From the NCBI GenBank assembly GCA_008330645.1, contig VLTN01000009.1, positions 620,001 through 684,000 on the forward strand: a stretch of DNA of 64,000 bases, written 5' to 3'. This document shows positions 50,801 through 58,142 of this stretch, one piece after another. The notes beneath the pieces are model-generated. The model saw only the letters and a program-made list of their open reading frames with translations, did no database searches and was not told the DNA's origin. The DNA is from Cafeteria roenbergensis. Taxonomy: Eukaryota; Sar; Bigyra; Bicosoecida; Cafeteriaceae. Each line of letters starts with the position of its first letter. The stretch's first letter is position 1. A program made the translations under genes and the position numbers.

Positions 50801-53800
50801 CGAGGGACATGCCCGCTGCCGCTGCGACGGAAGAGGCTGCCGACACTGCGAGCAGCCTGGCCTCCCCTGCCCACTCCGCCATGCTCGCGATCAGCGCACT
50901 CTCGAACACCGCAGCCGCGTTCGCGTCCTCCTCCGCGGCCAGCAGTGCCAGCGCCTCCCGGCGCGACACTCCAGGGGTGAGGCGTCGGGCGACCACGTGC
51001 AGCGCGTCCACGGCTGCGGCAAGGCTCCCCACCGATGCCGGCGCCGACGAGCCGGCGGTCGCCGGCCCTTCGTCTTGCAGCGAGCGCCTCACTGCCGACG
51101 CGGCCCAGCCCGGCGCGGCGCCCGCAGAAGACACCAGCAGCGGCGGCGGGGGCGCGAGTGCTGCCAGCGCCGCCGTGAAGTGGGTTCCTGGGAACAGCAC
51201 CGAACGGCTCTCCGGAGCCTCCGGCGGCTTGGTGTGCAGCGGCAGCCAGGCGGCGCAGTCTGCCAGTGCAACGTCCAGCGCAGCGTCGGCCGACGCGCTT
51301 GCGTCGGTTCCTCCTCTGCCTCGCCGGCCAGACGCGCCCGCCGCGCCCGCAGTGACGATGACTGCCTCAGCCAGCGCCTCCGCCTCGGCCTCGGGGCCCT
51401 CTCTGGCCGACGCCTGCTTGGCCGCGCTCAGCATCTGCCGCGCCGCCCCGGGCCGCGCATCGGCCGTCCACATGCCCAATACCGCCGCCGGAACGCCCTC
51501 CGCCGCCGCGCCGAGCGAAGACGATGTGCTTTGCTGCGTCGTCTGCACAGACTCCGCCGCGGCCAGGCGCACACCGCCCCTGAAGGAGGCGCTCCTGCCC
51601 CCCGCGCCGAGCTTGGACGAGCCGTGTGCTCCGCCGCTGAAGGGCACCCGTGCCCCCGCCATCACGGCGACGCCGTTGCCCGCCGCCGGCGCGGTGCCAG
51701 CAGAGGCGGCGGAAGCAGCAGCGGTCGTGAACGACCGGCCGCGTCCAAAGCCAGCCTCGCCGAGCGAGGACGACGCAGACGGAGATGGGGACGGCGGTGC
51801 CCCGGGCGGGCGGCTGGGCTTGCCGCCAGCTGCGCCCGCCGCGCCAGACTCCGCCTGGCCTGAGTCGCCGCGCCCAGCAGAGGCAGGCTGGGTCCGCCCG
51901 CCGGCAGGAGGCACGGCCTCGTGGCCAACCGCGCCCGCCCCTCGCTGCGCTGCCGCTGGCAGAGCCTGGCAGAGCTGTCCCATGGCCGGCTGCCCGTCGA
52001 GGGCGAGCGCCCACGCGAGCGTGGCGCCGCTGCCGCCGCCGCCTTCCAGCCCCGTCCTGCCGCCCGCGCCTGCCGGCCAGACCGCGGAGTAGGCGCCAGA
52101 GGCCAGCATGTCTGCCAGCACGGCCACGCGCTCCAGCGACGGCAGCTGCGATGGGGACACGGCGTCGGCCGCGGCCAGCGCCATGTCTCCAAGGCGCTGC
52201 GCCCAGGCGCCACTGGCGATGGTGGCGAGCTTGCGACGGCGCTGTTGCGCCGTGTACGCCGCCACGAGCGAGGACGGGGCCAGCGACCCTCCGCCCCGCA
52301 GCGTAGCCCAGGCGAGCCAGCCGATGGAGGCCCCGCCCCCGCCTGGCCCGCCCGCGCCGGCGCCCGCCCCCGAAAGGTCACCGTTGTCGTCTCCGCCCAA
52401 GCCAGGCGAGGAGGAGGAGGAGGAGGAGGAAGAGGAAGCGGTGGACGATCGCTGTGCGGCGGAGTTGATTGCGTCGTCGAGCGCCCGGACAGACACGGCT
52501 CCCGACCACGCGGCCGTCGCCTCTCGAAGGCGAGGCCCGACCGTCGAGCGGTCAGCGCCTCCCCTCCACGCTCGCGCGCCGTCCAGCACAGCCGCCGGAA
52601 CTGTGGCAACGGCTGCTGCAAGCTGCCTGGCCACGAGCTGGCCGGCCGCTTCGGCGATAGTGACGGTGTCCCGATGGCGCTTGTGTGCCCGCAGCCCACC
52701 CGGACCGCCGACCCCGCCCCACGCCGCCCCGGCCCACGCCGGGACCCCGGCGGGCACCGCCCACGCCGGAATGCTGGCCACCAGGGCGGCCGCGGGCACT
52801 GGAGCCGCCGCGTCGACGCCGCCTCGCTTCCCGGCCGTGGAGACGCCTGCCTCGTCCGGAACCTGGCCCCACACGGCGTCCGGGTCGGCGGCAACGCTAC
52901 GGTCGCCGTCGTCACCCAGGATCGCGCCTCGGTGGGCGTGGGCCACCCAGGCGCTTGGACCGCCCCAGCCCCCGGTCCCAACGCGCCCCCCGCCCCCCGG
53001 TGCGTTCGCGCTCGTCGCTCCGCCGAGCGGCACCGCGGACAGCAGGCTGCGCTGCATCGTGAGCACGCCCGCGGCCCTCACGCCCCCGCGGACGGCCCGG
53101 CGCACGCGCAGCGGCCCCAGCGCCCTCAGCGCCACCGTTCGCCAAAGCAGCCCGTTGACGCGCCGCTCCAGGCCGGCCACACGCTCCTGGGCCGCCTTGA
53201 GCCCAAGGCGCGCCTCCCGGCCGCGCAGCACGACCCGCTGCAGGTCAGCCAGCAGCGCGCCGTCGTCCTGCTCCGTCACGGCCTTGGCATCAGGGGGAGG
53301 GCGCCGCGAGCTGGCGCCCGGGCTGCGGCTGCGGCTGCGGCTGCCACTGCCGCTGCCCGGTCGCGTGTCGTAGCTCGCACCGCGCTCGCCGGCGCCGTCG
53401 TCAGGCGCCGACGACGTGCGTTCGCGCAGCTTGGTTGCGGCCTGCCGAAGGGCGCGCCCTCGCGCCGTCCTCGCGTCAGTGGCCAGCACTTGCGTGTCAA
53501 CGCGGTCCACTGCGGCGGCGGCCCGGCCTTTGGCGTCGTCGGCTCGGCCACCCCCGCCGAAGCCGCCGCGCGCTCCCATCGACCCCGGCAGCCGCGGGCC
53601 ACCCGGAGCTGCGGAGGGAAGGCGGGGCCGAAACTGTCCCGCGGCGAAGGGACCCGTGGCAAGCGCGGCTGCGTCCTCGTCGTCCGCCTGCATGCGCCGC
53701 TCCTCCGCCCTGGCCTCGGCCTCGGCCGTGTCGTCCGCCGCGACGATGGCCTGCAGCGAGCGCCGAAGCACGTCCTCGCCGCACACCACGCGCGCTGCCG

Positions 53801-56800
53801 ACAGAAGCGGCCTCGCCTCCCCCAGAAGCATCCGCCCTCGGAGCACGAACGGAAGGGCAGCCTGCTTGCCGCTGCCGGCCGGTCCGTCCCGGCGAAGCCC
53901 CGCCCCGCCAGTCCCTGCCTCGGCGCCGGACCCCGGCGCTCCCACGGCGCCCTGCAGCGCAGCCGCCGACGCGCTCGAGTCGTACACGGCGAGGGAGCGA
54001 ACTCCGCCGGCGCCCGCCTTGGACCCGGCACCGGAGGGCTCGCCGGCCCCAGCCTTGGCGCTCTTCTGCGGGCCGCCGGGGTTGACCGTCCGCTGCGCCA
54101 CGTCGGAGAGCCCGAGGTCGCCGGACCGGCGAGATCCCTCGACCGCAGGGACAATGGACGTGGTCAGCATTCGCCCCACCGCCGCCACAATCACGCCCTC
54201 GGACAGGTTGCTGCCGCCCCGGTCGCTTGCCTGCAAACCCAGCGTGCTGCCGTCCGGCTGGGAGGCCGCGAGCTCTGCGAGCCACTCCAGGTTCAGCAGG
54301 GCGTCCTCGTCCTCGAGCAGCAGGGCGCGCCACTCTGACTCCCACATGGCTTCGTTCGCGGCGGGTGCCGGTGCCTGGCCCGCGTCCGTGGGCGGCTTCT
54401 CGTCGCCGCGGGGGAGGGCCCCCGTGGTTGGGGCGGCCGCACCGGGCCCTGGCCTGGTGCCCCCGATGCGGAGATGCGAGGATGCGCCCATCCGCTCAAG
54501 GGACGCCAATTTCTCCCTCTCGGCTTGGATTCGGCGCGCCTGCTCCTCCATGACGCTCTGAACCAGCGGCGAGTCAGCGGAGCGGCGCTTGGCAAGCTGC
54601 CGTGCGCGGAAGGCTGCTTGCAGAGCCGCCTTGACGGCCCCGTCACCCACTCGAAGCCAGGCGGCCAGGCCCGCAAAGAGCGCAAGCCGCTGCGCGGGAG
54701 ACAGCTCCAGCGCCAGACGCAGCACCGTCACGGCTGGCACCCCTCCGCGAACTGCGCAGCCCAGGGTCACGACCATGTCCCGCTGCTGGGCGGGCGGCAA
54801 GGCCTCGAAGCGGGACGCAAGATGCTTCCGCGGGTTCAGCAGGGCCAGCTGTTGCTGGTTCCGGCGCCGCCGGTGGAGCAAGGCCAGCCTCGCCGCCAGC
54901 CGCAGCGAGCGTCTGTGACCCTGGCCCAGCCGGGCGCGCAGGCGACGGACTTCCTGAATCGCCCAGCGGCCGTCGCCCGCGGCGAGGTGCTCCGACGCGG
55001 CTCCAGCTGCAACCGCAGCTGCCCACGACTCGGCAAACGTCAGCCTGCCAGAGTCCCCCGCGGGCCCCACCAGGTCCTCCAGACGCCCGACCTCGCGAGC
55101 TGCTGCGCTGGTTTCGCGCCGCAGCAGTGCCTGAACGCGCGCGCGGCCACCCGGGCCGGCAATTGCTGTGGCGGCTGTTCGCCCCGCCCCAACCGGGAGC
55201 GCAGCGCCATCTGTAAACGACCCGCCCGGGGCCGCTGCAGAAGCAGACTTGGCTGCGACTCTCCCCACGTCCCCGCCGCTGGAAGGAACAGGCGCGCTGT
55301 CGCTTTCTCCGATGCTGAACGTCACCGAAGCGGCTCTGCCCTTGGATGCGGGGCGTCGAGCGGCGGAAGCCGGTTTCTCTGCGCTGCCGGGCACGCCATG
55401 TGAGCGCGTGGCACTCAGTGCCTGCCCCCCGTGCCGCAGCGCATGCTCTGCTGAGCCGGATTCCGGTCTCGGGTGCCCATGCCCGGAGCCTGGCTCGGAC
55501 AGCGCAGCGACGGCGGACGCAGCAAGCCGGTCAGCCGCCAAGTTGCCCTCCGACTGTTTCGTCCAGGGAAGACCCGCCTGCTGTCCGGGGCTTCCCCCCC
55601 CCCTCGCTGGAAGTCCCAGGCCCCTCGGCACGAGGATGCAACGCGCCAATACCGACAGCAGCCGCATGGCAAGTACGGCCGCGGCCGCCTCAGCTGCGGC
55701 CTGGGCACCGCGGTCCGTTTTTGGAGCTGCAGACGCGCTCGTCGGGGCCTGGTCTGCAGGCCGGGAGTCTGTCCCCCCGCCCATGCCCTGCGAAGGAGGC
55801 TCGCGCTCGTCGGCTGGCTCATGTTGCCCCGCCGTCACGTCCCCGTCTTCCGCCGAGCGCTGGTCGCCCAACGCCCCACCACAGCCAGCGCTGCCTGCCG
55901 TAAAGGCAGCTTCCTGAGACGCAGCCGGTGACAAGGATGGCAGCGGCTGCTGCTTCGTTTGCTCGAGCGCAGAGCGGGCCCCGGTCGACGCTGCCCCTCC
56001 CCCGGCGAGCAGAATGAACATGCCATGCAGCGCGGCAGCCGCGACGAGCCGGTTGGGCACGAACACTGCCTTCTCCCCCGCGACACCATCCCCGCCGCCG
56101 CTGCTGCTGCTGCCACGGGCGGAGCAGGCCTCCTCCCACTTGGAAATGGCTTTCAAAATCGTCCCTGCCACGAGCACCGGTGAGGAGGATGAGGCTCGCC
56201 CTACATCTGCCAGCAGCTCGCGCGCAGCTTGCGCAGGCGGTGCGCCCCTAGCAGTGCTCAGGGCGCGCCGTAAGGCCGTTGCCGGCCCATCCGCCGGCGC
56301 ACGACGACTGCCTCGCGCGGCCGACGCTGCCCGCCGGCCCTCGAACCCGAGGCCCCACTCAAGAGTCGCGGCTGCCTGCTCCCAAGCAGCCGCCGCCCGT
56401 TTCAGGGGGCGCGGCAGCCCTGGCGTGTCTGTGCGCCCGGAGGCTGCCAGGGCGTCCGTTCGGCCAGTGGAGTGGCCCGACCCGATGGGCAAGCGCACGT
56501 CACTGCTTCGGCCGCCCCACAGCGGATCGGGCTGCCCAGTGCCCTCCACTGCTCGCCTCGGCACTGTGCTTCCGGGGCTCCTTGCTGCGAGCTGGGTCGC
56601 TGCGGCGGCCGCAGACGGCCTGAGGATCGTTCCGGACGCAGCACCCCAACGCGCGGCTCTGGTGTCGGACCGTGGCTGCGAGCGGGGAGGCAGTGCGGTG
56701 GGTGCCAGGTCGTTAAGTCTCCAATCGGCGTCACCTTCGCGACGAATGCTTGCCTGCGGGCGAGCAGGCTTGCGTGAGGCGCCGCTCAAACTCTGGGACT

Positions 56801-57137
56801 GCCCGGAAACGGGCAGGCCTGTTCCCGTGCTATCCTCGCTCTCCGGGACTGCTGGACCAACCATGGCAACCTTGGGCGGGCTTGGTGCGGCGGGAACCAG
56901 CAAGCGGCGCCGGCGGGCAGCTTCTGACTGAGGTGCACCTGCACGTCTCGACTCGCGGCTTGCCATCAGCCGGTCAAGCTCCTTCTCCGCGGAGCGCCCC
57001 GCCCACTGCCCACTTGCACCGAAAGCCGCCATGGCCACGGCTTTCCTCGTCCTCTCTGCGTGGCTCATGGTCGCGTTCCGTTGCTGCTCGCCCGAGCGCC
57101 GCAGCGTTTCAAGCTCTCCGGCGCTTAGAGGCTCCAT
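41802..57137 (-). CDS. Giant low-complexity protein of ~5,100 residues
   Basis: A single frame without stops spans 15.3 kb. The ATG at 57135-57137 (MEPLSAGELETLRRSGEQQ) gives 5111 residues; the open frame extends a little upstream without an ATG. Composition is dominated by Ala, Gly, Ser, Arg and Pro, with poly-Gly and poly-Ser tracts. More ordered, helical islands occur: one near 54600-55000 (RLRARLGQGHRRSLRLAARLA, then ALLNPRKHLASRFEALPP and MVVTLGCAVRGG), one with charged helices near 45850 (ALDALEDEADPLKRLIERSK) and one near 42900-43100 (SLCGIVACLVDVDTD). No catalytic motif, signal peptide or membrane helix was recognised and no family can be named. In-frame introns are possible and would shorten it. 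A structural or scaffold role is only a guess. Confidence 0.65.
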   Translation of the reverse strand: MEPLSAGELETLRRSGEQQRNATMSHAERTRKAVAMAAFGASGQWAGRSAEKELDRLMASRESRRAGAPQSEAARRRRLLVPAAPSPPKVAMVGPAVPESEDSTGTGLPVSGQSQSLSGASRKPARPQASIRREGDADWRLNDLAPTALPPRSQPRSDTRAARWGAASGTILRPSAAAAATQLAARSPGSTVPRRAVEGTGQPDPLWGGRSSDVRLPIGSGHSTGRTDALAASGRTDTPGLPRPLKRAAAAWEQAAATLEWGLGFEGRRAASAARGSRRAPADGPATALRRALSTARGAPPAQAARELLADVGRASSSSPVLVAGTILKAISKWEEACSARGSSSSGGGDGVAGEKAVFVPNRLVAAAALHGMFILLAGGGAASTGARSALEQTKQQPLPSLSPAASQEAAFTAGSAGCGGALGDQRSAEDGDVTAGQHEPADEREPPSQGMGGGTDSRPADQAPTSASAAPKTDRGAQAAAEAAAAVLAMRLLSVLARCILVPRGLGLPARGGGSPGQQAGLPWTKQSEGNLAADRLAASAVAALSEPGSGHGHPRPESGSAEHALRHGGQALSATRSHGVPGSAEKPASAARRPASKGRAASVTFSIGESDSAPVPSSGGDVGRVAAKSASAAAPGGSFTDGAALPVGAGRTAATAIAGPGGRARVQALLRRETSAAAREVGRLEDLVGPAGDSGRLTFAESWAAAVAAGAASEHLAAGDGRWAIQEVRRLRARLGQGHRRSLRLAARLALLHRRRRNQQQLALLNPRKHLASRFEALPPAQQRDMVVTLGCAVRGGVPAVTVLRLALELSPAQRLALFAGLAAWLRVGDGAVKAALQAAFRARQLAKRRSADSPLVQSVMEEQARRIQAEREKLASLERMGASSHLRIGGTRPGPGAAAPTTGALPRGDEKPPTDAGQAPAPAANEAMWESEWRALLLEDEDALLNLEWLAELAASQPDGSTLGLQASDRGGSNLSEGVIVAAVGRMLTTSIVPAVEGSRRSGDLGLSDVAQRTVNPGGPQKSAKAGAGEPSGAGSKAGAGGVRSLAVYDSSASAAALQGAVGAPGSGAEAGTGGAGLRRDGPAGSGKQAALPFVLRGRMLLGEARPLLSAARVVCGEDVLRRSLQAIVAADDTAEAEARAEERRMQADDEDAAALATGPFAAGQFRPRLPSAAPGGPRLPGSMGARGGFGGGGRADDAKGRAAAAVDRVDTQVLATDARTARGRALRQAATKLRERTSSAPDDGAGERGASYDTRPGSGSGSRSRSRSPGASSRRPPPDAKAVTEQDDGALLADLQRVVLRGREARLGLKAAQERVAGLERRVNGLLWRTVALRALGPLRVRRAVRGGVRAAGVLTMQRSLLSAVPLGGATSANAPGGGGRVGTGGWGGPSAWVAHAHRGAILGDDGDRSVAADPDAVWGQVPDEAGVSTAGKRGGVDAAAPVPAAALVASIPAWAVPAGVPAWAGAAWGGVGGPGGLRAHKRHRDTVTIAEAAGQLVARQLAAAVATVPAAVLDGARAWRGGADRSTVGPRLREATAAWSGAVSVRALDDAINSAAQRSSTASSSSSSSSSSPGLGGDDNGDLSGAGAGAGGPGGGGASIGWLAWATLRGGGSLAPSSLVAAYTAQQRRRKLATIASGAWAQRLGDMALAAADAVSPSQLPSLERVAVLADMLASGAYSAVWPAGAGGRTGLEGGGGSGATLAWALALDGQPAMGQLCQALPAAAQRGAGAVGHEAVPPAGGRTQPASAGRGDSGQAESGAAGAAGGKPSRPPGAPPSPSPSASSSLGEAGFGRGRSFTTAAASAASAGTAPAAGNGVAVMAGARVPFSGGAHGSSKLGAGGRSASFRGGVRLAAAESVQTTQQSTSSSLGAAAEGVPAAVLGMWTADARPGAARQMLSAAKQASAREGPEAEAEALAEAVIVTAGAAGASGRRGRGGTDASASADAALDVALADCAAWLPLHTKPPEAPESRSVLFPGTHFTAALAALAPPPPLLVSSAGAAPGWAASAVRRSLQDEGPATAGSSAPASVGSLAAAVDALHVVARRLTPGVSRREALALLAAEEDANAAAVFESALIASMAEWAGEARLLAVSAASSVAAAAGMSLAGDKRKGGGGRTGASAAAGTDGGGGSSPRRGAAGNDGPGRPSPPPRLPGRTARRRRRRSSAASVETVRSQGFDQQTGPGGAPTAGGVTSHERTGEWRDSGDSCHSRRAALAAHGAVLSDADDVRVAKAALAAATSATGAADLARGRGAAEVIEVAAAKVAGRAAARGEPSVGSKAASADFSVEMLAAREEAAAEAAAEAEAGEGALAAFACADPAAPPAGRTLLMRGMAAAGVAAPLGQTAAGVTAGAASAPGLAPGGASRAEADAAARAPDMPPPSAAGGGGAAGGGFAWDAELLGLLGVGASDAAAVGPAAVQRLIVARLREASGVSPRVSRPDVFAAASVVPVHGVAATRKWVARDAIDSGPAAAIAAAESALKSRLFQRAPRTASGRLAAASGDSASVASIARPSDATKSGSGAGRRRGASRKAGEAGGKGSSRSVSPDGASEVDATEAGSWTTIGAGAGKATLPGPSGWPAPQSSEAATLDRLTGARERARASWTRLPRCPPQNQLWTAVASALAPAFGPAAPWAPPVPVGRRPDPFWGLVLMERGVTFGQLLDPAVADVATSGVSRGGMHPDDNSGPLRRARSHLQRRLRVHPGGAAAYARDRQMGQSDAGPAHLAMGAVAPHAVVAEPAAVRRAWARERAAALALWSLPTARVVPVPGLLVTLLLARARASAQRDGAVAQSAMRFLGDDELADAEADADDDGHDDEAAEAGSAGRPGRTDGRGEARGPSDAHSRAMSGLRSPRWAQGSQSASAASLGSGAAQPQAPAAIAGTVVVGSPADTAASVHGTMLVPAAGVARGRAAAQPIAADVPTRRRMRAAAANSALAAECAVAADAVLTGDAELGQALQPPVLLLWLRRRAAVAAGTARLARTAALATAIAAGADAASGLGAARLAGAAGGMLAGAGAGGGAGFDTSLPASAAHAIAAGEAAHLAAAALSSPYGLGAGAWAALVAAGSGGGGGGGGGFAGAGLAGACAEPMAFTAPGAQALLGRGAEDAEGAGGAAAAAAAAAGPSSVWASGLLLERRLALAASEEAAAAVQVLSIAAGASLIGEARPGGVDADAWLAPGEAGDIGHGAEPWWPWHRRARAAMRDEASRRGQARNTWAGVGVFDHASSRASHGGSRAAVAHMQAALGGSAGSWAAIGGLMAQGWGAGGSASAWGPGGVHATAAAAARLGDAAVARGAVVAAAVAARLPPADGVTDEALAASMGAEAGERGSRVIAMRTAALAAARGAQAASADLARSAAEQSAAGSPVARGAPDQPATMASPLSAVSGGGDGGGRASGKGGRSHAAGGRRRSGHARSSSRSSHAAAAPGRRQDASPAVQPAAGSSWSSAASSAGAASAARSDATAVPAAALAAVAQAEPSSPACSLRLSSAGLAAASAPPAAASVQTLSRLLRHPSASPLAGLFVHAAVGTGSGAAMAMASGGGGAAGAGVRGTIGLPGHASASAGPGLPGWTGLAAAPAASASANIADVAAVAAAVLGGRAIARGLSSAETWRAAGVGQLREAASWWTCLRASASVPRTLKVTAAELSGIPRLLNAAGPGASPELAATVRRLLRREAALQSRREAARSGGGAWSATAGLGAEAGGGQGSASGAAGEADAAEEAEEDALDALEDEADPLKRLIERSKIRRGFTEQAAARRSARAAAQAALASSAAAVGLASPDDEGSPRAAARRRFASAAPPQPQGGANGGGQGPAAASPGGANAAERAAVASSSAAGDASAEVVGTEEGGRIFVLAPAHRIDAASVLGPPPTDLDEAAEDGEPDEVASGSARDPVDSAAVGITQVRRRGATTDAASLSGSASRAAGSRSGADSASDASSLDGDSTDSGATSVPRAAGAGIGAGGDWTAGDEARAQAQLAATVQWPPRPGLDAASASGAAPAAPPSVGGRASQSRPAAARAAPSRSDLSSASSFRRNRAAASPGRASQKSGSRPASRATDADGRRAPGRSGSRLTSQSSFSGAAGGGAAGRRPATGGSHAAGPHGVAGALGPSSSSSGGGGGGGGGGGGGGGGGGAGSGGGAGVGTGSPRGGGGTGGSGGQWWPRCDDGVPGLQALHEEASSFLAWLLRRGGVRPEWDIRVAAAVAVPESCDTRSASVFAAETSAVLRAGTDAMARLRAINKAAGRAPSAGGEGGEASPRASSPRRRAAAGLEAAVAAAASLRAKAQRTADPAAWPLAPGLTGASSGDALAEPLLAAASSALQQVLRRHLEAARAVQHVDGDAVPSYDAGPGADRSPGPSSPLLGELPRNRAVEGAGLRLRLRGAHGGRVTLLAWLWRLYLVETWSEAASVDDVIGTGELRQRLLAARAAVAAKEEAARSAAAAANPGGRAHGGGPGKAAPEQEGPSAVALAAAAGSAGTGAASAGASWPPEGLRLEAAERAAASEELRRTTGQARRRAVTVSAGALVLEQLQAALTTATRQLVLAADRRAALFERAVVRHAAVSPRARVLGVVGCLTELWDADAGGHAGAALAEKRAEFGPAGLDASAAEGVALVRRAAALGRATEGEESALGARGSLERAVALSGLPVSDLLGPAARLAGGGPAAAPERKALRFGLHYQSRRREARVVSAFELDAAALSTAQAEAATGGLCLRRLPPLASQAALLDSLCGIVACLVDVDTDATEGPAAAAHVLSASRAAASLPTDLGTGVRARGLTQTAPGAAPGERASAGSASGLSPRSPRSPQAGASARAEPAAASEASRQRARESGLGLLRLQTGVTAVTTWRLLRVAVRCVGPGANVAGWRSLLLQSASPSDPAGVLATVAGASLPRNMRQPGEVGSLPPRAAAADTGAEEPPERRARRRSSLLGQRSGTDGAGQPARAASASRVLFRKAVRRASVVQTLGLHEGSRRLGGGSGPGAAAPRAASASRADPQLGGGAAPAAAVRGPRMHFSKLRDAAAARAKAVAAAAASAEDEPVVRTPEAAAMTERADDVRGVMDRLQTAAAALGGVMDVDTALELLLSARMACAAASAPAFSDMP
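44700..44780 (-). repeat. Triplet repeat coding for poly-Ser and poly-Gly in the giant protein
   Basis: On the plus strand this is CCGCCT/CCGCCG repeats followed by five GCT-type triplets. On the coding strand it encodes about five Ser and then ~19 Gly. It is probably length-variable. Confidence 0.88.
52405..52446 (-). repeat. GAG/CTC triplet repeat coding for poly-Ser
   Basis: GAG triplets on the plus strand read as a run of about ten Ser (with Thr-Ala before) in the giant protein. Confidence 0.85.
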
Positions 57138-58142
57138 CCCGCCGCCGAGGCGAGAGATCCGCCGTCCGAGCAGACGCAGCCCCGCACAGGCTTGCCTTGC
57201 CACGTGCTTCGGGGCGGCGGCATCTCAAGGCGCAGCTGCAAGAATTGCGTGCAGAGCTCCGGCTGCAACGGCGAGGCCTGCCACACCAGCACAACGAGGC
57301 CTGGCTCCTCTCGCTCAGTGAGGCCATCAGGCATTGTTTTGTTGTCTCCTCGCGGCCCAAGCATCCGCGGATTTCGACGCCATTGCACTCGTGTTGCGTG
57401 TAGGGGCAGAGGGAGGATGGGGTCAGCGTCCCGCGGGCCCGTTGCTGCGCAGGACCAGCTGACCTGCGTCGGACGGTCTCGCACCGGCAGCAGCGCCTTT
57501 CAATCTGCTCCCCGGTCATCCACGAGTCTGTTCGCGTGCCACGAAGCGGGCCCGAACGGCCAACGTGTTTTGGCTCGAGCGTTCGGTCGGCCTCCGCACG
57601 GTTGCTGGTGACTGCTGCCGAGCTCAGGGTGGCAGGGGGTCGTGCCCGCCACGTTTTGGACAGCGCGAAGGATTCTGACCACGCGGCAGCGTCTTGCGGA
57701 AGCATCTTGCATGTGCAAGCGGGTTGGCCGCGTCGAGGGGCAGTTTGCTCTCCTGAACGCCCAAGCATTGATGGCCGCGCCCGAGCGTTTCGAAGGCAGA
57801 CCCCCACGGAGCGCGGCCTTCCCCTGATTCCAGTGACACGCCGAAACGCTAGAGAGCCTTCGGGCCAGACACAGGCCGCCAATTCCAAGCCCCGAAAAGG
57901 CCTCAGACCAGCAGCACCAGACCCCTCGCCTGCTGTTTGGCGCTGGCTTGCGCAGAACGGCGACTTCGTCCCAATTCCGCATGGCCTGCATGACCCGCGC
58001 CGGCGATGCAGCTGGCAGAGTCGTTCGCAGCATCGGAAAACCTCGCGATTGACCGCGGCCACGGCACACGCTCCGGGCAAGCGCGTGCCCCACTCAGTCG
58101 CGAAGAACGAGAGGTCCAGGTTTCCCTTCGCGAACAAGGAGC
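57138..58142. promoter_or_regulatory. 1005-bp divergent intergenic region
   Basis: This lies between the giant gene (-) and the second TmcB-like gene (+) and is the longest gene-poor stretch here. Open frames exist on both strands (for example a minus-strand frame starting at 58137), but they are rich in Cys, Trp and Arg, lack motifs and resemble chance frames. A 5' exon of the giant gene is possible but cannot be shown. Confidence 0.5.

Noticed and set aside
44248-51863. Long plus-strand open frames of up to 831 codons opposite the giant gene
   Set aside because: They are antisense shadows: Arg/Pro/Ala-rich, without motifs, and explained by high GC and the codon pattern of the minus-strand frame.
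57109-58137. A 342-codon minus-strand frame in the region upstream of the giant gene
   Set aside because: It is rich in Cys, Trp and Arg, has no recognisable domain and runs into the giant gene in another frame. Treated as chance.
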